Positions 25,911-35,250 of a DNA stretch of 64,000 nucleotides are shown here, piece by piece; within the stretch, counting starts at the first letter, position 1; every line of letters starts with the position of its first letter. Both the position numbers and the translations under genes were made by a program. Below the pieces are notes generated by a model that was not told the origin of the DNA, searched no databases, and saw only the letters and a program-made list of their open reading frames with translations. Source of the DNA: Geobacteraceae bacterium (lineage in GTDB: Bacteria; Desulfobacterota; Desulfuromonadia; Geobacterales; Geobacteraceae); contig WSYB01000016.1 of the NCBI GenBank assembly GCA_009773645.1, forward strand, positions 27,352-91,351. Reading direction: 5' to 3'.

Positions 25911-26726
25911 CTATTTCTGGCATTGCCTGCAGAAATAGGTTGCCCTTCCCCCCTGGCGCGCCTGCTGAATAGGGGCGCCGCAGGACGGGCACGGTTCGCC
26001 GCTCCGGCCGTAGACATTGAGCCGCAGTGCGAAATAGCCTGGCTTTTCCTCCCCCAAGCTGAAATCGCGTATGGAGGTCCCTCCTTCGGCGATGGATGCA
26101 AGAAGGACCTCCCTGACGGCGTCGGCCAAGAGTTCGCACTGGGGACGGGACAGCCGTCCGGCGGCCTTTGCCGGATGTATGCCGGCGCGGAACAGGGCCT
26201 CGTTCGCGTAAATATTTCCCACTCCGGCCACGATACGGCTGTTCATGATGAACTGCTTGGCCGCAACCAGCCTGCTGCGGCTTTTCCGGTAGAGGCAAGC
26301 CCCGTCGAAACCCTTTTCCAAAGGCTCCGGTCCGAGCCCGGCAAGCAGAGGGTGCTGCATGGGGTCGCTGTCGGTCCAGAGCGCCAGTCCGAAACGGCGG
26401 GGGTCGTTGAAGCGCAGGGAGAGCCCGCCTGAGAGGACGATATCCAGGTGGTCGTGTTTTTCCGGCGGTGTGTCGGCCGGAACGATGCGCAGATGGCCGG
26501 ACATCCCCAGGTGGAGGATGACCGTTCCCTTGTCGCAGCGCAAGAGGAGGTATTTGCCGCGCCGCTCCACGGCACGGACGGTCCGGCCGGGGAGTTTGGC
26601 GGTGAGTTCGGGGGGGATCGGTCGGCGCAGAGAGGCCGCGCGCACGATGACTCGCTCCACGCGTTTCCCCGTTACATAAGGCGCAATATAGCGCCGGGTT
26701 GTCTCGACTTCCGGCAGTTCGGGCAT
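25911..26726 (-). CDS. mutM: Formamidopyrimidine-DNA glycosylase
   Basis: 271 residues; excises oxidised purines such as 8-oxoG. The mature N-terminus is MPELPEVETTRR with catalytic Pro2/Glu3. The helix-two-turns-helix is in the middle (FIMNSRIVAGVGNIYANEALF), and a C-terminal zinc finger (CPSCGAPI…YFCRQCQK) closes the protein. I use the ATG at 26724–26726, since the N-terminal proline must follow the initiator. An upstream in-frame extension would abolish activity and starts beside the repeat at 26757. Confidence 0.96.
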   Translation of the reverse strand: MPELPEVETTRRYIAPYVTGKRVERVIVRAASLRRPIPPELTAKLPGRTVRAVERRGKYLLLRCDKGTVILHLGMSGHLRIVPADTPPEKHDHLDIVLSGGLSLRFNDPRRFGLALWTDSDPMQHPLLAGLGPEPLEKGFDGACLYRKSRSRLVAAKQFIMNSRIVAGVGNIYANEALFRAGIHPAKAAGRLSRPQCELLADAVREVLLASIAEGGTSIRDFSLGEEKPGYFALRLNVYGRSGEPCPSCGAPIQQARQGGRATYFCRQCQK

Positions 26727-26756
26727 CTCAGAGTCAAATCCTTTTTGTGAATCCCC

Positions 26757-26812
26757 CAATAATAAGGGGACAAGTTTCAATTGCCGAAAATATGTCCGTC
26801 CCCTTTTTCTGT
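26757..26812. repeat. REP-like hairpin and 32-bp direct repeat, left copy
   Basis: The 32 bp at 26757–26788 (containing AATAAGGGGACAAGTTTCAA) recur exactly at 28427–28458. On the left the sequence also continues into GTCCCCTTTTT (26800–26810), forming a GGGGAC/GTCCCC hairpin with a T-run. The pair brackets a toxin–antitoxin islet. Confidence 0.75.
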
Positions 26813-27083
26813 CTTTAACTGACTTTGGGGGGCATTGACAGTGGTTTTTCCATGTTCACCGTTCACAGTTCACATTCACCGTATTTAAGGCCATTTTGGG
26901 TTTGGGCAAGGGCCGCTCGGGTCAGCTTTGGGCTGATGGTAAAAGACCGCATTTACACATCTAACGTCTCACTTCATACGAACGTTGCGATGCCTTCCGT
27001 TTTATGATACTAGATACCCATGGGCAAACAAGGAGATCTCTTGCAATTCTGACCCCCCCACGGCCCTAGAAGGAGATAGATTT
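26813..27083. other. Intergenic region before vapB
   Basis: 271 bp. At 26853–26882 there are single-arm heptamer repeats (TTCACCG TTCACAG TTCACAT). The remainder contains no gene that I can support. GAAGGAG lies just before the antitoxin start. Confidence 0.5.
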
Positions 27084-27293
27084 ATGGCAATTGCACTTGA
27101 AAAACGGCTGGAAACGCTGATCAGCGACGTCCATGCGATCCAGAAGGAGCTGATTCTTGCGAAAACGCAACGGCTGAAACGCTCCAAGCGGCGCGTGGAA
27201 ACATGGACGGTCCTTGCCGAGAAGGTCTCGTCGCAATGGGATTCCGTTTCTGCCGTTGACGAGATCAGGGCGCAAAGGGAAAAGACATGGTGA
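27084..27293 (+). CDS. Antitoxin of a VapBC-type pair
   Basis: 69 residues, basic and helical (MAIALEKRLETLISDVHAIQ…), ending in VDEIRAQREKTW, the toxin-binding tail style of short VapB-like antitoxins. The start at ATG 27084 follows AGAAGGAG; the frame is open for another 33 codons upstream without a good site. Its end overlaps the PIN toxin start by 7 bp. Confidence 0.8.
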   Translation: MAIALEKRLETLISDVHAIQKELILAKTQRLKRSKRRVETWTVLAEKVSSQWDSVSAVDEIRAQREKTW

Positions 27294-27685
27294 AAGCGGT
27301 TACGGTGGACAGTTCCATTATCATTTCCTCGCTTCTGCCCGCCGAAAAGCGCCATGAGGAGGCCCGATCAATCTGGGACAAGGTGCTGGCTGGCGATTAC
27401 GCTGCTGTCATGCCCTATTCCGTGTTGGTAGAGGTGGTCGCTGCCATCAGGCGCAGAACCGGCTCGGAACTCCTTGCGAATGAAATGCAGAAGACCCTGG
27501 AAGGGATGGAGACCGTTTCCTTTGTCATGCTGGACGGCCGTTCGGCAGCCGGGGCATGCCGTATTGCCGCCAAAACCGGGCTTCGGGGGATGGACGCCCT
27601 TGTTGTACAGGTTGCAAAGGAGTACAAAGCTGAGTTGCTGACATTTGATGAAGAGATGCGGCAAAAGGCCACCGTAGTTCTGTAG
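27287..27685 (+). CDS. PIN-domain ribonuclease toxin (VapC family)
   Basis: 132 residues. PIN acidic residues are visible in VTVDSSIIISSLL (Asp8), VLVEVVAAI (Glu) and RGMDALVVQVAKEY plus LTFDEEM (Asp). VapC toxins cleave tRNA or rRNA and are held by their antitoxin. Overlapping start with the antitoxin indicates coupling. It lies in the islet between the 32-bp direct repeats. Confidence 0.87.
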   Translation: MVKAVTVDSSIIISSLLPAEKRHEEARSIWDKVLAGDYAAVMPYSVLVEVVAAIRRRTGSELLANEMQKTLEGMETVSFVMLDGRSAAGACRIAAKTGLRGMDALVVQVAKEYKAELLTFDEEMRQKATVVL

Positions 27686-27720
27686 GGTAGGGATAAAAAG
27701 GGTTTTGTAAACTGTCAATG

Positions 27721-27774
27721 TGTAGACGCGACACCGAAAGAAAGACATGTAGACGCGACACCGAAAGAAAGACA
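27721..27774. repeat. 27-bp perfect tandem duplication ahead of the MqsA-like gene
   Basis: Two identical 27-mers (27721–27747, 27748–27774) beginning TGTAGACGCGACACCG and ending GAAAGAAAGACA. Twenty-seven bases keep the frame, and the second copy ends directly at the ATG of the antitoxin, so the purine-rich ribosome-binding region is duplicated. Confidence 0.9.
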
Positions 27775-28188
27775 ATGACTAATCCCGTCTGTCCGGAAAC
27801 GGGTACACCGATGTATCGCGGGGTGCGCCCCATGACTCTTTCCTACAAAGGGAAGAGCATTACTTTCGATATGCCTGGTTGGTATTGTGACCAATCAGAG
27901 GAGAGTATGCACACCGGTGAAGATATGAAGGTTTCCGACCGGATGTTGAATCTCCTCAAGGCCCGAAGCGAAGGGCTGCTTGAGCCGGAGGAAATTCGTC
28001 GTATCCGCAAAAAACTTCGTCTCTCACAGGAAGCGGCAGGTCGCTTGATCGGCGGTGGCCCGCGGGCTTTCCAGAAATACGAAAGCGGCGACCTGTCGCC
28101 TAGCCGTGCTGTCAGCAGCGCTCTTGTCTTGCTGGATCATGACCCGGAGGCGTTGTCAGTGCTCAAGGCACACAGTAAAGCTGCTTAA
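27775..28188 (+). CDS. MqsA/YgiT-type antitoxin without visible toxin partner
   Basis: 137 residues: an N-terminal zinc-ribbon-like half (CPETGTPM… GWYCDQSEES) and a C-terminal XRE-type helix-turn-helix (EEIRRIRKKLRLSQEAAGRLIGGGPRAFQKYESGDLSPSRA). Canonical MqsA has two CXXC pairs; here each has only one Cys, so metal binding may be lost or altered. No MqsR-like toxin is adjacent; the preceding genes are a PIN pair. It may be a solitary regulator. I begin at the ATG at 27775; the longer frame would translate the 27-bp duplication as CRRDTERKT twice. Confidence 0.8.
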   Translation: MTNPVCPETGTPMYRGVRPMTLSYKGKSITFDMPGWYCDQSEESMHTGEDMKVSDRMLNLLKARSEGLLEPEEIRRIRKKLRLSQEAAGRLIGGGPRAFQKYESGDLSPSRAVSSALVLLDHDPEALSVLKAHSKAA

Positions 28189-28635
28189 GCGTCTAAAAGT
28201 GGCCGCTGGTTGCTTGGGAAGGTACGGTAGACCGCCATCTACCAATCGCTTTCCGCAGCATAAACGCGGCTCCATAAGGGAAACCGGCGACTTCGATAAT
28301 TCCTTCGCTCCGTAGGCGTAGCCTGCGATGGCGGTTGTTCGAGCGAACCTGGACACTTGTTTCCATTGCCGGAGTCCTTCGTTTCTTCAAAGTGGCGGTT
28401 CAGGAGGGGTGAGGAGTGGGGTCAGACAATAATAAGGGGACAAGTTTCAATTGCCGAAGATGCCCATTGCGGCATCCCCGCAATTTTCCTGGCCAAAAAT
28501 CCTTGACACGGATGGTGAGAAACTGTAAGCTTACGCGTCTAACTCATTGTATCTAGTATGTTTTTTCAGTCTCGTCAAACTCGTTTTATACTAAGTAAAA
28601 AGTGCGATGTTAATTCAATCAACGGAGGTACCGTC
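28189..28635. other. Intergenic region, right half of the toxin–antitoxin islet
   Basis: 447 bp. It contains the right 32-bp direct repeat (28427–28458). A short minus-strand frame (28193–28390) begins MKKRRTPAMETSVQVRSNNR and may be a gene remnant, but I cannot name it. The last 80 bp supply the glyQ leader with GGAGG. Confidence 0.45.
28427..28458. repeat. 32-bp direct repeat, right copy
   Basis: Identical to 26757–26788 in all 32 bases and in the same orientation, 1,670 bp away. The hairpin-forming complement seen on the left copy is absent here. Confidence 0.85.
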
Positions 28636-29505
28636 TTGACCTTCCAGGATTTGATCCTCTCACTCCAGGGGTACTGGGCGAAACAGGGGTGCGTGATACA
28701 GCAGCCCTACGATGTGGAAAAGGGGGCCGGCACCTTCAATCCCGCCACGTTTCTGCGCGTATTGGGGCCTGAGCCATGGAACGTGGCCTATGTGGAGCCT
28801 TCCCGCAGACCCACGGACGGCCGCTACGGGGAAAACCCCAACCGCCTCCAGCACTACTACCAGTTTCAGGTCATCATGAAGCCCTCCCCCATGGAGATAC
28901 TCGATCTCTATCTCGACTCCCTCAGGGCGTTCGGCATAAATCCCAACCAGCACGATATCCGCTTCGTGGAAGACGACTGGGAATCCCCGACCCTTGGCGC
29001 CTGGGGATTGGGATGGGAGGTCTGGCTGGACGGCATGGAGGTCACCCAGTTCACCTATTTCCAGCAGGCCGGCGGCATCGATCTCAAGCCGGTTTCCGCC
29101 GAGATCACCTATGGCTGCGAGCGGATCGCCCAATACCTCCAGGGGGTGGATAGTATCTATGACCTGGAATGGGTAAAAGGGATTAAGTACGGCGACATCC
29201 ATCACGAGAGCGAGGTGGAGTTTTCCACGTACAACTTCGAAGAGGCGGATGTGGAGATGCTGTTGCAGCTGTTCACCATGTACGAGAAGGAATGCGTGAG
29301 GCTGGCGGAGAAGGGGCTGGTCCTCCCCGCCTATGATTACGTGATGAAGTGCTCCCATGCATTCAACCTTCTGGACGCGCGGGGCGCCATTTCCGTAACC
29401 GAACGCGCCTCCTACATCGGCCGGGTGAGGAACGTGGCCCGGCTCTGTGCCGAGGGGTATTTGCAGCTTCGCGAGCGGCTCGGCTTTCCATTGTTAAAGC
29501 CGTGA
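28636..29505 (+). CDS. glyQ: Glycyl-tRNA synthetase alpha subunit
   Basis: 289 residues, the catalytic class II subunit of the heterotetrameric enzyme. Starts [39 protein letters not shown] and contains [29 protein letters not shown], the conserved ATP/Gly site. A TTG at 28636 with GGAGG seven bases before is the most likely start; an ATG at 28558 would add 26 untypical residues. It precedes glyS. Confidence 0.95.
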   Translation: MTFQDLILSLQGYWAKQGCVIQQPYDVEKGAGTFNPATFLRVLGPEPWNVAYVEPSRRPTDGRYGENPNRLQHYYQFQVIMKPSPMEILDLYLDSLRAFGINPNQHDIRFVEDDWESPTLGAWGLGWEVWLDGMEVTQFTYFQQAGGIDLKPVSAEITYGCERIAQYLQGVDSIYDLEWVKGIKYGDIHHESEVEFSTYNFEEADVEMLLQLFTMYEKECVRLAEKGLVLPAYDYVMKCSHAFNLLDARGAISVTERASYIGRVRNVARLCAEGYLQLRERLGFPLLKP

Positions 29506-29515
29506 TTCGGAAACT

Positions 29516-29587
29516 TAAATCCGGGACTCGGGATCCGGGATCCGGGATCCGGAAAGGCCTTTACGCTTCCCGCTTCCCGCTTCCCGA
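29516..29587. repeat. Heptamer-repeat inverted pair, copy 7 (glyQ–glyS gap)
   Basis: GGGACTC GGGATCC GGGATCC GGGATCC, then GCTTCCC GCTTCCC GCTTCCC. Period seven in both arms; complementarity is only partial because the left words have diverged. Confidence 0.75.
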
Positions 29588-29599
29588 AAGGATTTTACC

Positions 29600-31663
29600 A
29601 TGAGCAAGGAATTATTTCTCGAAATAGGGACCGAGGAGATCCCCGCCGGTTTTCTCCCCAGGGCGATGGCCGACATGGAAGCGCTGATCACGAAGGAGCT
29701 GGAGAATGCCCGGCTTGCCTGCGGCGGAGTGAGGACCCTCGCCACGCCGCGCCGCCTGGCGCTGGTGGTGAAAGATATACCCGCCGTCCAGCCCGACGCG
29801 GAGATCACCGCCATGGGACCGGCGAAAAATATCGCCTTTGATGGTGACGGCAGGCCGACCAGGGCCGCCGAAGGTTTTGCCCGGGGACAGGGAGTGGACG
29901 TCTCCGCTCTGCAGGTGGTCAGTACGGAAAAGGGGGAGTACGTAGCGGCTGTTAAAAGAGAGACCGGCAGGCCGACCCATGAGCTCCTTGCCGAAATCCT
30001 TCCCAGGCTCATCAGCAATATCCCGTTTAAAAAATCGATGCGCTGGGGCGATCTGGAGGCCCGGTTTGCCCGCCCGGTGCATTGGCTCGTGGCGCTGTTC
30101 GACGGCGTCGTGGTGCCGTTTGCCTTCGGCAATATAGAGAGCGGTTCAGTCTCCCGCGGCCACCGCTTCATGGCCGACCAGCCGTTTCCCGTACGCGACT
30201 TCGCCCACTATCTCGACGAGTGCGAGCGCCATTTCGTGATTCCCGACCCGGAAAGGCGCAAGGAGATCATACGCCGCGAGATCCACAGGGTGGCCAAAAC
30301 CGCCGGGGGGCACCTTCTCCCCGACGAAGAGCTCCTCGAACAGGTCTCCTTCCTCGTCGAGTACCCGAGCGCGGTCCACGGCACCTTCTCCCCGGAGTTC
30401 CTCAAGGTGCCGCGGGAGGTGCTCATTACGTCCATGCGCAGCCACCAGCGGTACTTCTCCATCGTCGATGAGAACGGCAAGCTTCTCCCCGGCTTCATCA
30501 CCATCAACAACACCCTGACGGAGGACCCCTCCGTGGTGGTGAAGGGGAACGAGCGGGTGCTCCGCGCCCGCCTCTCCGATGCGCGCTTCTTCTTCGAGGA
30601 AGACCGGAAAGTGCCGCTGGACAAGCGGGTGGAAGCCCTGAAAAGCGTGGTCTACCAAGCGAAGCTAGGCACCTCCCATGAAAAGATGGGGCGCTTCAAG
30701 GCGTTGGCGGAGTCGCTGGCCGGAGAACTCAACCCCTCTGTCAAGGAGAAGGTTTCCCGCGCGGCCTGGCTCTGCAAGGCGGACCTAGTAACCGGCATGG
30801 TCGGCGAGTTTCCCGAGGTTCAGGGGATCATGGGGCGCGAATACGCCCTGCTGCAAGGAGAGGACCCGGAGGTGGCGTCGGCCATTGCCGAGCACTACCT
30901 CCCCACCCAGGCGGGGGGGGAACTTCCCACCTCCGACATCGGCGCCTTTGTCTCTATTGCCGACAAACTCGACACCATCTGCGGCTGCTTCGGGGTGGGG
31001 CTCATCCCGACCGGCACCGCCGACCCCTATGCTCTGCGCCGCTGTGCCCTGGGGATCATCAATATCATTCTCCATAAGGGATATCCCGTCTCCCTCAAGG
31101 CCGTCATCAACCACGCCCTCGAACTGCTGGCAAACAAGCTGACCCGGAAGCGGGAAGACGTGTTTGCCGATGTCATGGGTTTCTTCGAGGGACGCTTTGT
31201 CAACCTCATGGCCGGGCGTTTCCCTTCTGACGTGGTGGATGCCGTCGTGGCTGTTTCCTTTGATAACCTGAATGGCACGGCAACAAAGATCGCTGCCCTG
31301 GCCGAGTTCAAGAACAGACCCGATTTTGAGCCGCTTGCTGTGGCCTTCAAGCGGGTCTGCAACATCGTCAAGGAGCCCGTGGTGACACCGGTCGATGCCG
31401 ATCTTTTTCAGGACAGTGCGGAAAAGGAACTGGCTGATGCCTACCAAGCCGTTAACAGCACCGTGGAGAGCAAGGTTGCCGAAGGGAATTACCTGGCGGC
31501 CCTCACGGAGATCGCCACACTAAAAGGAGCGATAGACACCTTCTTCGATAAGGTCATGGTCATGGCGGAAGACGAACGGGTGAAAAACAACCGGCTGGCC
31601 CTGTTACAACAGATACGGGGCCTCTTCAGAGACATCGCGGACTTTGCCAAAATAGCCGCCTAG
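29600..31663 (+). CDS. glyS: Glycyl-tRNA synthetase beta subunit
   Basis: 687 residues. It begins MSKELFLEIGTEEIPAGFLP, the family signature, and has KKSMRWGDLEARFARPVHWLVALFDG, the HD-like central part (MRSHQRYFSIVD) and a C-terminal DALR-type anticodon-binding helical region. The beta subunit binds tRNA-Gly and tethers the alpha subunit. It is followed at its stop codon by a strong hairpin terminator. Length is standard. Confidence 0.96.
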   Translation: MSKELFLEIGTEEIPAGFLPRAMADMEALITKELENARLACGGVRTLATPRRLALVVKDIPAVQPDAEITAMGPAKNIAFDGDGRPTRAAEGFARGQGVDVSALQVVSTEKGEYVAAVKRETGRPTHELLAEILPRLISNIPFKKSMRWGDLEARFARPVHWLVALFDGVVVPFAFGNIESGSVSRGHRFMADQPFPVRDFAHYLDECERHFVIPDPERRKEIIRREIHRVAKTAGGHLLPDEELLEQVSFLVEYPSAVHGTFSPEFLKVPREVLITSMRSHQRYFSIVDENGKLLPGFITINNTLTEDPSVVVKGNERVLRARLSDARFFFEEDRKVPLDKRVEALKSVVYQAKLGTSHEKMGRFKALAESLAGELNPSVKEKVSRAAWLCKADLVTGMVGEFPEVQGIMGREYALLQGEDPEVASAIAEHYLPTQAGGELPTSDIGAFVSIADKLDTICGCFGVGLIPTGTADPYALRRCALGIINIILHKGYPVSLKAVINHALELLANKLTRKREDVFADVMGFFEGRFVNLMAGRFPSDVVDAVVAVSFDNLNGTATKIAALAEFKNRPDFEPLAVAFKRVCNIVKEPVVTPVDADLFQDSAEKELADAYQAVNSTVESKVAEGNYLAALTEIATLKGAIDTFFDKVMVMAEDERVKNNRLALLQQIRGLFRDIADFAKIAA

Positions 31664-31694
31664 CCGAAAGGCAGGCGGCTATTTTCTTGTTTTA
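31652..31694 (+). terminator. Intrinsic terminator overlapping the glyS stop
   Basis: ATAGCCGCCT, loop AGCCGAAAGGC, AGGCGGCTAT, then TTTCTTGTTTT. The left arm includes the last glyS codons and the TAG stop. Confidence 0.88.
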
Positions 31695-31770
31695 ATCTGA
31701 CTAAAACGGCCTTGAGCAAGACTAAACGACTTTTAATCCGGCTTAACAGTTTTTGACCTAAAATAAAAAA

Positions 31771-31892
31771 CGGGATCGAGAAAAGATCCAGCTGCAAGGC
31801 TTGCGAATTCCGAGGAGTGAGACGTAGCTGAAAGCTACGTTGCAGCGACGAGGGATGAGTGTAACGCAGCAGATGGACTTTTATCGATTCCG
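31771..31892. repeat. 122-bp intergenic element with central palindrome, copy B
   Basis: Ends CGGGATCGA/TCGATTCCG are inverted. The centre is ACGTAGCTGAAAGCTACGT (19 bases, perfect arms). The flanks share the AACGCAG…GATGG and GAGGGATGA motifs with the element at 22238–22357, read in the opposite orientation. It lies in the ppdK leader. Confidence 0.6.
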
Positions 31893-31914
31893 ACAATAAA
31901 AGAGGAGGAGTGCC

Positions 31915-34578
31915 ATGGCTGCAAAGTATGTCTACTTCTTCGGCGCCGGCAAGGCCGAAGGGAACGCGGAAATGAAAAACCTGCTGGGGGGAAAGGGGGC
32001 CAACCTGGCTGAAATGACCAGTATCGGACTCCCCGTACCTGCCGGATTTACGATTACCACCGAGGTTTGTACCGAGTTTTACAAGAACGAACGTAACTAT
32101 CCGGCCGGCCTCAAGGAAGAGGTGGAAGCGAACCTCCGGAAGGTCGAGGAACTCATGGGGAAAAAATTCGGCGACCCCGAGAATCCGCTCCTCGTGTCGG
32201 TCCGCTCCGGCGCCAGGGCCTCCATGCCCGGCATGATGGATACCATCCTGAACCTGGGATTGAATGACACCACCGTTCAGGGGATCATCAGGCAGAGCAA
32301 GGACGAGCGCTTTGCCTACGACGCCTACCGCCGCTTTGTGCAGATGTATTCCGATGTGGTGATGGGGATGCACAAGGATGTTCTCGAACATCTCCTGGAG
32401 AACAAGAAGGAGGAGAAGGGGGTTCATCTCGACACCGACCTGACCGCGGCGGACTGGAAGGAACTGGTGGGGCAATTCAAGGCGAATATTCGGGAAACCC
32501 TGGGGAAGGATTTCCCGGAAGACCCTCATGAACAGCTGTGGGGGGCCATCGGGGCGGTCTTCGGCTCCTGGATGAATCCGCGCGCCATTACCTACCGCAA
32601 GCTCACCAATATCCCGGCCGAATGGGGGACTGCGGTCAACGTCCAGTCCATGGTCTTCGGCAACATGGGTAATGACTGCGCCACCGGCGTTGCCTTTACC
32701 CGCGACCCGTCCACCGGTGAGAACTATTTCTACGGCGAGTACCTGGTGAATGCCCAGGGGGAGGACGTGGTGGCAGGCATCCGCACCCCCCAGCCGATCA
32801 ACAAGTCGCAGAAAAACGAATGCTCCCTCCCTTCCATGGAGGAAGTGCTTCCCGAGTGCTACCAGCAGCTCGTTCAGATCCGCGGCATCCTGGAAAGGCA
32901 TTACAAGGACATGCAGGATATCGAGTTCACCATCGAGAAGGGCAAGCTCTACATGCTCCAGACGAGAAACGGCAAGCGGACCGCCAATGCGGCCATAAAG
33001 GTCGCCGTGGACATGGTGAAAGAGGGGTTGATCGACGAGAAGACCGCAGTGTTGCGCGTGGCTCCGTCCCAGTTGGACCAGCTGCTCCACCCTTCCCTCG
33101 ACCCGAAGGCCAAGAAGAAGGTGATTGCCAAGGGGCTTCCTGCCTCTCCCGGCGCGGCCAGCGGGGAGGTGGTGTTTACCGCGGACGAGGCGGAGGCCGC
33201 CGCCAAGATAGGCCTCAAGGTGATCCTGGTCCGGGTGGAGACCTCCCCCGAGGATATCCACGGCATGCATGCGGCCCAGGGAATTTTGACCGCCCGTGGC
33301 GGGATGACTTCCCATGCGGCGGTCGTTGAGCGCGGCATGGGGAAATGCTGCGTGGCCGGGTGCGGCGATGTCAAGGTTAACTATGCCGCAGAGCAGTTTG
33401 CCGCCAACAACGGCGTGGTGGTGAAGAAGGGGGACGTGATCACCCTGGACGGCTCCACCGGCGAGGTGATGCTCGGAGAGGTGGCGACGGTGCCGCCGCA
33501 GCTCACCGGTGATTTCGGCATCCTCATGGGGTGGGTGGACACGTTCAGGAAGCTCAAGGTCCGGACCAACGCCGATACCCCCAATGACTCCCGCGTGGCA
33601 CGGGAATTCGGCGCCGAAGGGATCGGACTGTGCCGCACCGAGCACATGTTCTTCGAGGCCGACCGGATCGCCGCTGTTCGGGAGATGATCCTGGCCGAGG
33701 ACCTGGAAGGGCGCCAAAAGGCGCTGGCCAAGATTCTCCCCATGCAGAAGGGTGATTTTATCGGCATTTTCCGCGAGATGAAGGGTCTTCCCGTCACCAT
33801 CAGGCTCCTCGACCCGCCGCTTCACGAATTCCTCCCCCAGGAGGAGAAGGATATAGAGGCGCTGGCCAAGACCATGGGGGTTTCTCCGCAGGCACTGAGA
33901 AACAAGGTGGAGTTCCTCCACGAATTCAACCCGATGCTCGGCCACCGCGGCTGCCGCCTCGGGCTGACGTACCCGGAAATTTACGAGATGCAGGTGCGGG
34001 CCATCATGGAAGCGGCCTGTGAACTGATCAAAAACGAGGGCTTCACCATTGTGCCGGAAATCATGATCCCGCTCGTGGCGGTTGTTGAAGAGCTGAAAAA
34101 GTTGCGGGAAAACACCGTCAAAGTCTGCGAAGAAGTGATAGCCGGCTACGGGGTGAAGATAGAGTACCTGATCGGCACCATGATCGAACTCCCCCGTGCC
34201 GCCCTCACTGCCGACGCGATTGCCACGGAGGCGGATTTCTTCTCCTTCGGCACCAACGACCTGACCCAGACCACCTTCGGCCTCTCCCGCGACGATTCGG
34301 GCAAGTTCCTCCCCTTCTACGTGGAGAGCGGTCTTTTGCCCGAAGACCCGTTTGTCTCCCTGGACCAGGATGGGGTCGGCCTCCTTGTCAGGATGGGATG
34401 CGAAAAAGGACGTTCCACCCGTCCCGACATCAAGCTCGGCATCTGTGGCGAACACGGCGGCGACCCCTCGTCGGTCATCTTCTGCCACAAAGTGGGGCTC
34501 GACTATGTTTCCTGTTCGCCGTTCCGTGTTCCCATAGCCCGTTTGGCCGCGGCCCATGCGGCGCTGGGGGAGAAGTAA
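31915..34578 (+). CDS. ppdK: Pyruvate, phosphate dikinase
   Basis: An 887-residue enzyme interconverting pyruvate, ATP and Pi with PEP, AMP and PPi. N-terminal ATP-grasp domain (KYVYFFGAG…[12 protein letters not shown]). Central phosphohistidine domain with the catalytic His in [26 protein letters not shown]-terminal PEP/pyruvate TIM barrel with [15 protein letters not shown] and the catalytic Cys in [21 protein letters not shown] precedes the ATG. Full length. In Geobacter-like metabolism it feeds PEP from pyruvate for gluconeogenesis. Confidence 0.97.
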   Translation: MAAKYVYFFGAGKAEGNAEMKNLLGGKGANLAEMTSIGLPVPAGFTITTEVCTEFYKNERNYPAGLKEEVEANLRKVEELMGKKFGDPENPLLVSVRSGARASMPGMMDTILNLGLNDTTVQGIIRQSKDERFAYDAYRRFVQMYSDVVMGMHKDVLEHLLENKKEEKGVHLDTDLTAADWKELVGQFKANIRETLGKDFPEDPHEQLWGAIGAVFGSWMNPRAITYRKLTNIPAEWGTAVNVQSMVFGNMGNDCATGVAFTRDPSTGENYFYGEYLVNAQGEDVVAGIRTPQPINKSQKNECSLPSMEEVLPECYQQLVQIRGILERHYKDMQDIEFTIEKGKLYMLQTRNGKRTANAAIKVAVDMVKEGLIDEKTAVLRVAPSQLDQLLHPSLDPKAKKKVIAKGLPASPGAASGEVVFTADEAEAAAKIGLKVILVRVETSPEDIHGMHAAQGILTARGGMTSHAAVVERGMGKCCVAGCGDVKVNYAAEQFAANNGVVVKKGDVITLDGSTGEVMLGEVATVPPQLTGDFGILMGWVDTFRKLKVRTNADTPNDSRVAREFGAEGIGLCRTEHMFFEADRIAAVREMILAEDLEGRQKALAKILPMQKGDFIGIFREMKGLPVTIRLLDPPLHEFLPQEEKDIEALAKTMGVSPQALRNKVEFLHEFNPMLGHRGCRLGLTYPEIYEMQVRAIMEAACELIKNEGFTIVPEIMIPLVAVVEELKKLRENTVKVCEEVIAGYGVKIEYLIGTMIELPRAALTADAIATEADFFSFGTNDLTQTTFGLSRDDSGKFLPFYVESGLLPEDPFVSLDQDGVGLLVRMGCEKGRSTRPDIKLGICGEHGGDPSSVIFCHKVGLDYVSCSPFRVPIARLAAAHAALGEK

Positions 34579-34626
34579 AAATGTTTTGCGCCACTCACCT
34601 GCTTAACCGTTTCTAAAATTATCGGC

Positions 34627-34655
34627 TTGACACGCTCCGGGGAAAGGTGTAAATA
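34627..34655 (+). promoter_or_regulatory. Predicted cspA promoter
   Basis: TTGACA (34627–34632), 17 bp, TAAATA (34650–34655). The transcript would have a leader of about 75 nt before the cold-shock gene, including an AGGAGGGAG ribosome-binding site. Confidence 0.65.
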
Positions 34656-34736
34656 CGGGACAAAGTTTGTATACGGATTTACAGCGGGCTCCGGAGTCGG
34701 CCCTTCATATGGACACGTTACAGGAGGGAGCAGGAA

Positions 34737-34937
34737 ATGGCGCAAGGTGTGGTGAAATGGTTTAACGACAGCAAGGGATTCGGGTTCATCGAGCAGGAAA
34801 ACGGCGCGGATGTGTTCGTGCACTTTTCCTCCATAACCGGGGATGGGTTTAAATCCCTTGCGGAGGGACAGGCGGTAACGTTTGATGTGGTTCAGGGCGC
34901 CAAAGGGTTGCAGGCGGCCAATGTAACGAAACTGTAA
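34737..34937 (+). CDS. Cold-shock domain protein
   Basis: 66 residues, a single five-stranded OB-fold. RNP1 is KGFGFIEQ and RNP2 is VFVHFSSI. Such proteins bind single-stranded RNA/DNA and act as RNA chaperones. The basic start [16 protein letters not shown] is typical. It has its own promoter and terminator and appears monocistronic. Confidence 0.95.
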   Translation: MAQGVVKWFNDSKGFGFIEQENGADVFVHFSSITGDGFKSLAEGQAVTFDVVQGAKGLQAANVTKL

Positions 34938-34953
34938 AGATGATGGGAAGAGA

Positions 34954-34983
34954 CGAAGCCCCGGTAACCCCGGGGCTTTTTTA
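34954..34983 (+). terminator. Intrinsic terminator after the cold-shock gene
   Basis: AAGCCCCGG/CCGGGGCTT with TTTTATTTT following. It ends about 19 bp before the next start. Confidence 0.9.
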
Positions 34984-35001
34984 TTTTGCAGGAGGGGAGC
35001 C

Positions 35002-35229
35002 ATGAGGAAGACTGTAGCGATAATGCTGGTACTGGCGGCGCTTATTACGGGGGGGTGCGCCGGGGACAAGGGGAAGGAGCTGTTTGAGACGGCCCAGTTC
35101 GAGGAGAAGCAGGGGAACCGCCCCCACGCAGTCCAACTCTACGCGGAGATCGTGAAGAAGTATCCCGGCAGCGAGCTCGCCAAAAAGGCGGAGGAACGGC
35201 TTTCCGTCTTGAAAGGCGGTGAGAAGTGA
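35002..35229 (+). CDS. Small TPR-like lipoprotein
   Basis: 75 residues. The signal MRKTVAIMLVLAALITGGC has a lipobox (TGGC). The mature segment GKELFETAQFEEKQGNRPHAVQLYAEIVKKYPGS is one tetratricopeptide-like helix pair followed by a short third helix. It resembles a single repeat from BamD/YbgF-type proteins. A GGAGG lies in front. It ends 21 bp before the radical SAM gene and may be co-transcribed with it. Confidence 0.75.
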   Translation: MRKTVAIMLVLAALITGGCAGDKGKELFETAQFEEKQGNRPHAVQLYAEIVKKYPGSELAKKAEERLSVLKGGEK

Positions 35230-35250
35230 GAAGCAAGTAGAGGATGCCCC

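Noticed and set aside
28193..28390. A minus-strand 65-codon frame next to the MqsA-like gene as the missing toxin
   Set aside because: No similarity to MqsR or another toxin that I can identify and no ribosome-binding site; noted only as a possible remnant.
31771..31892. The hairpin element before ppdK as a metabolite riboswitch
   Set aside because: A related copy stands beyond ychF in the other orientation, where it cannot control a downstream metabolic gene, so a repeat element is the simpler reading.
31660..34557. A 965-codon open frame antisense to ppdK
   Set aside because: It is the mirror frame of a high-GC, strongly conserved gene; the composition (many Gly, His, Leu, Val) is that of an antisense artefact and it has no recognisable domain.
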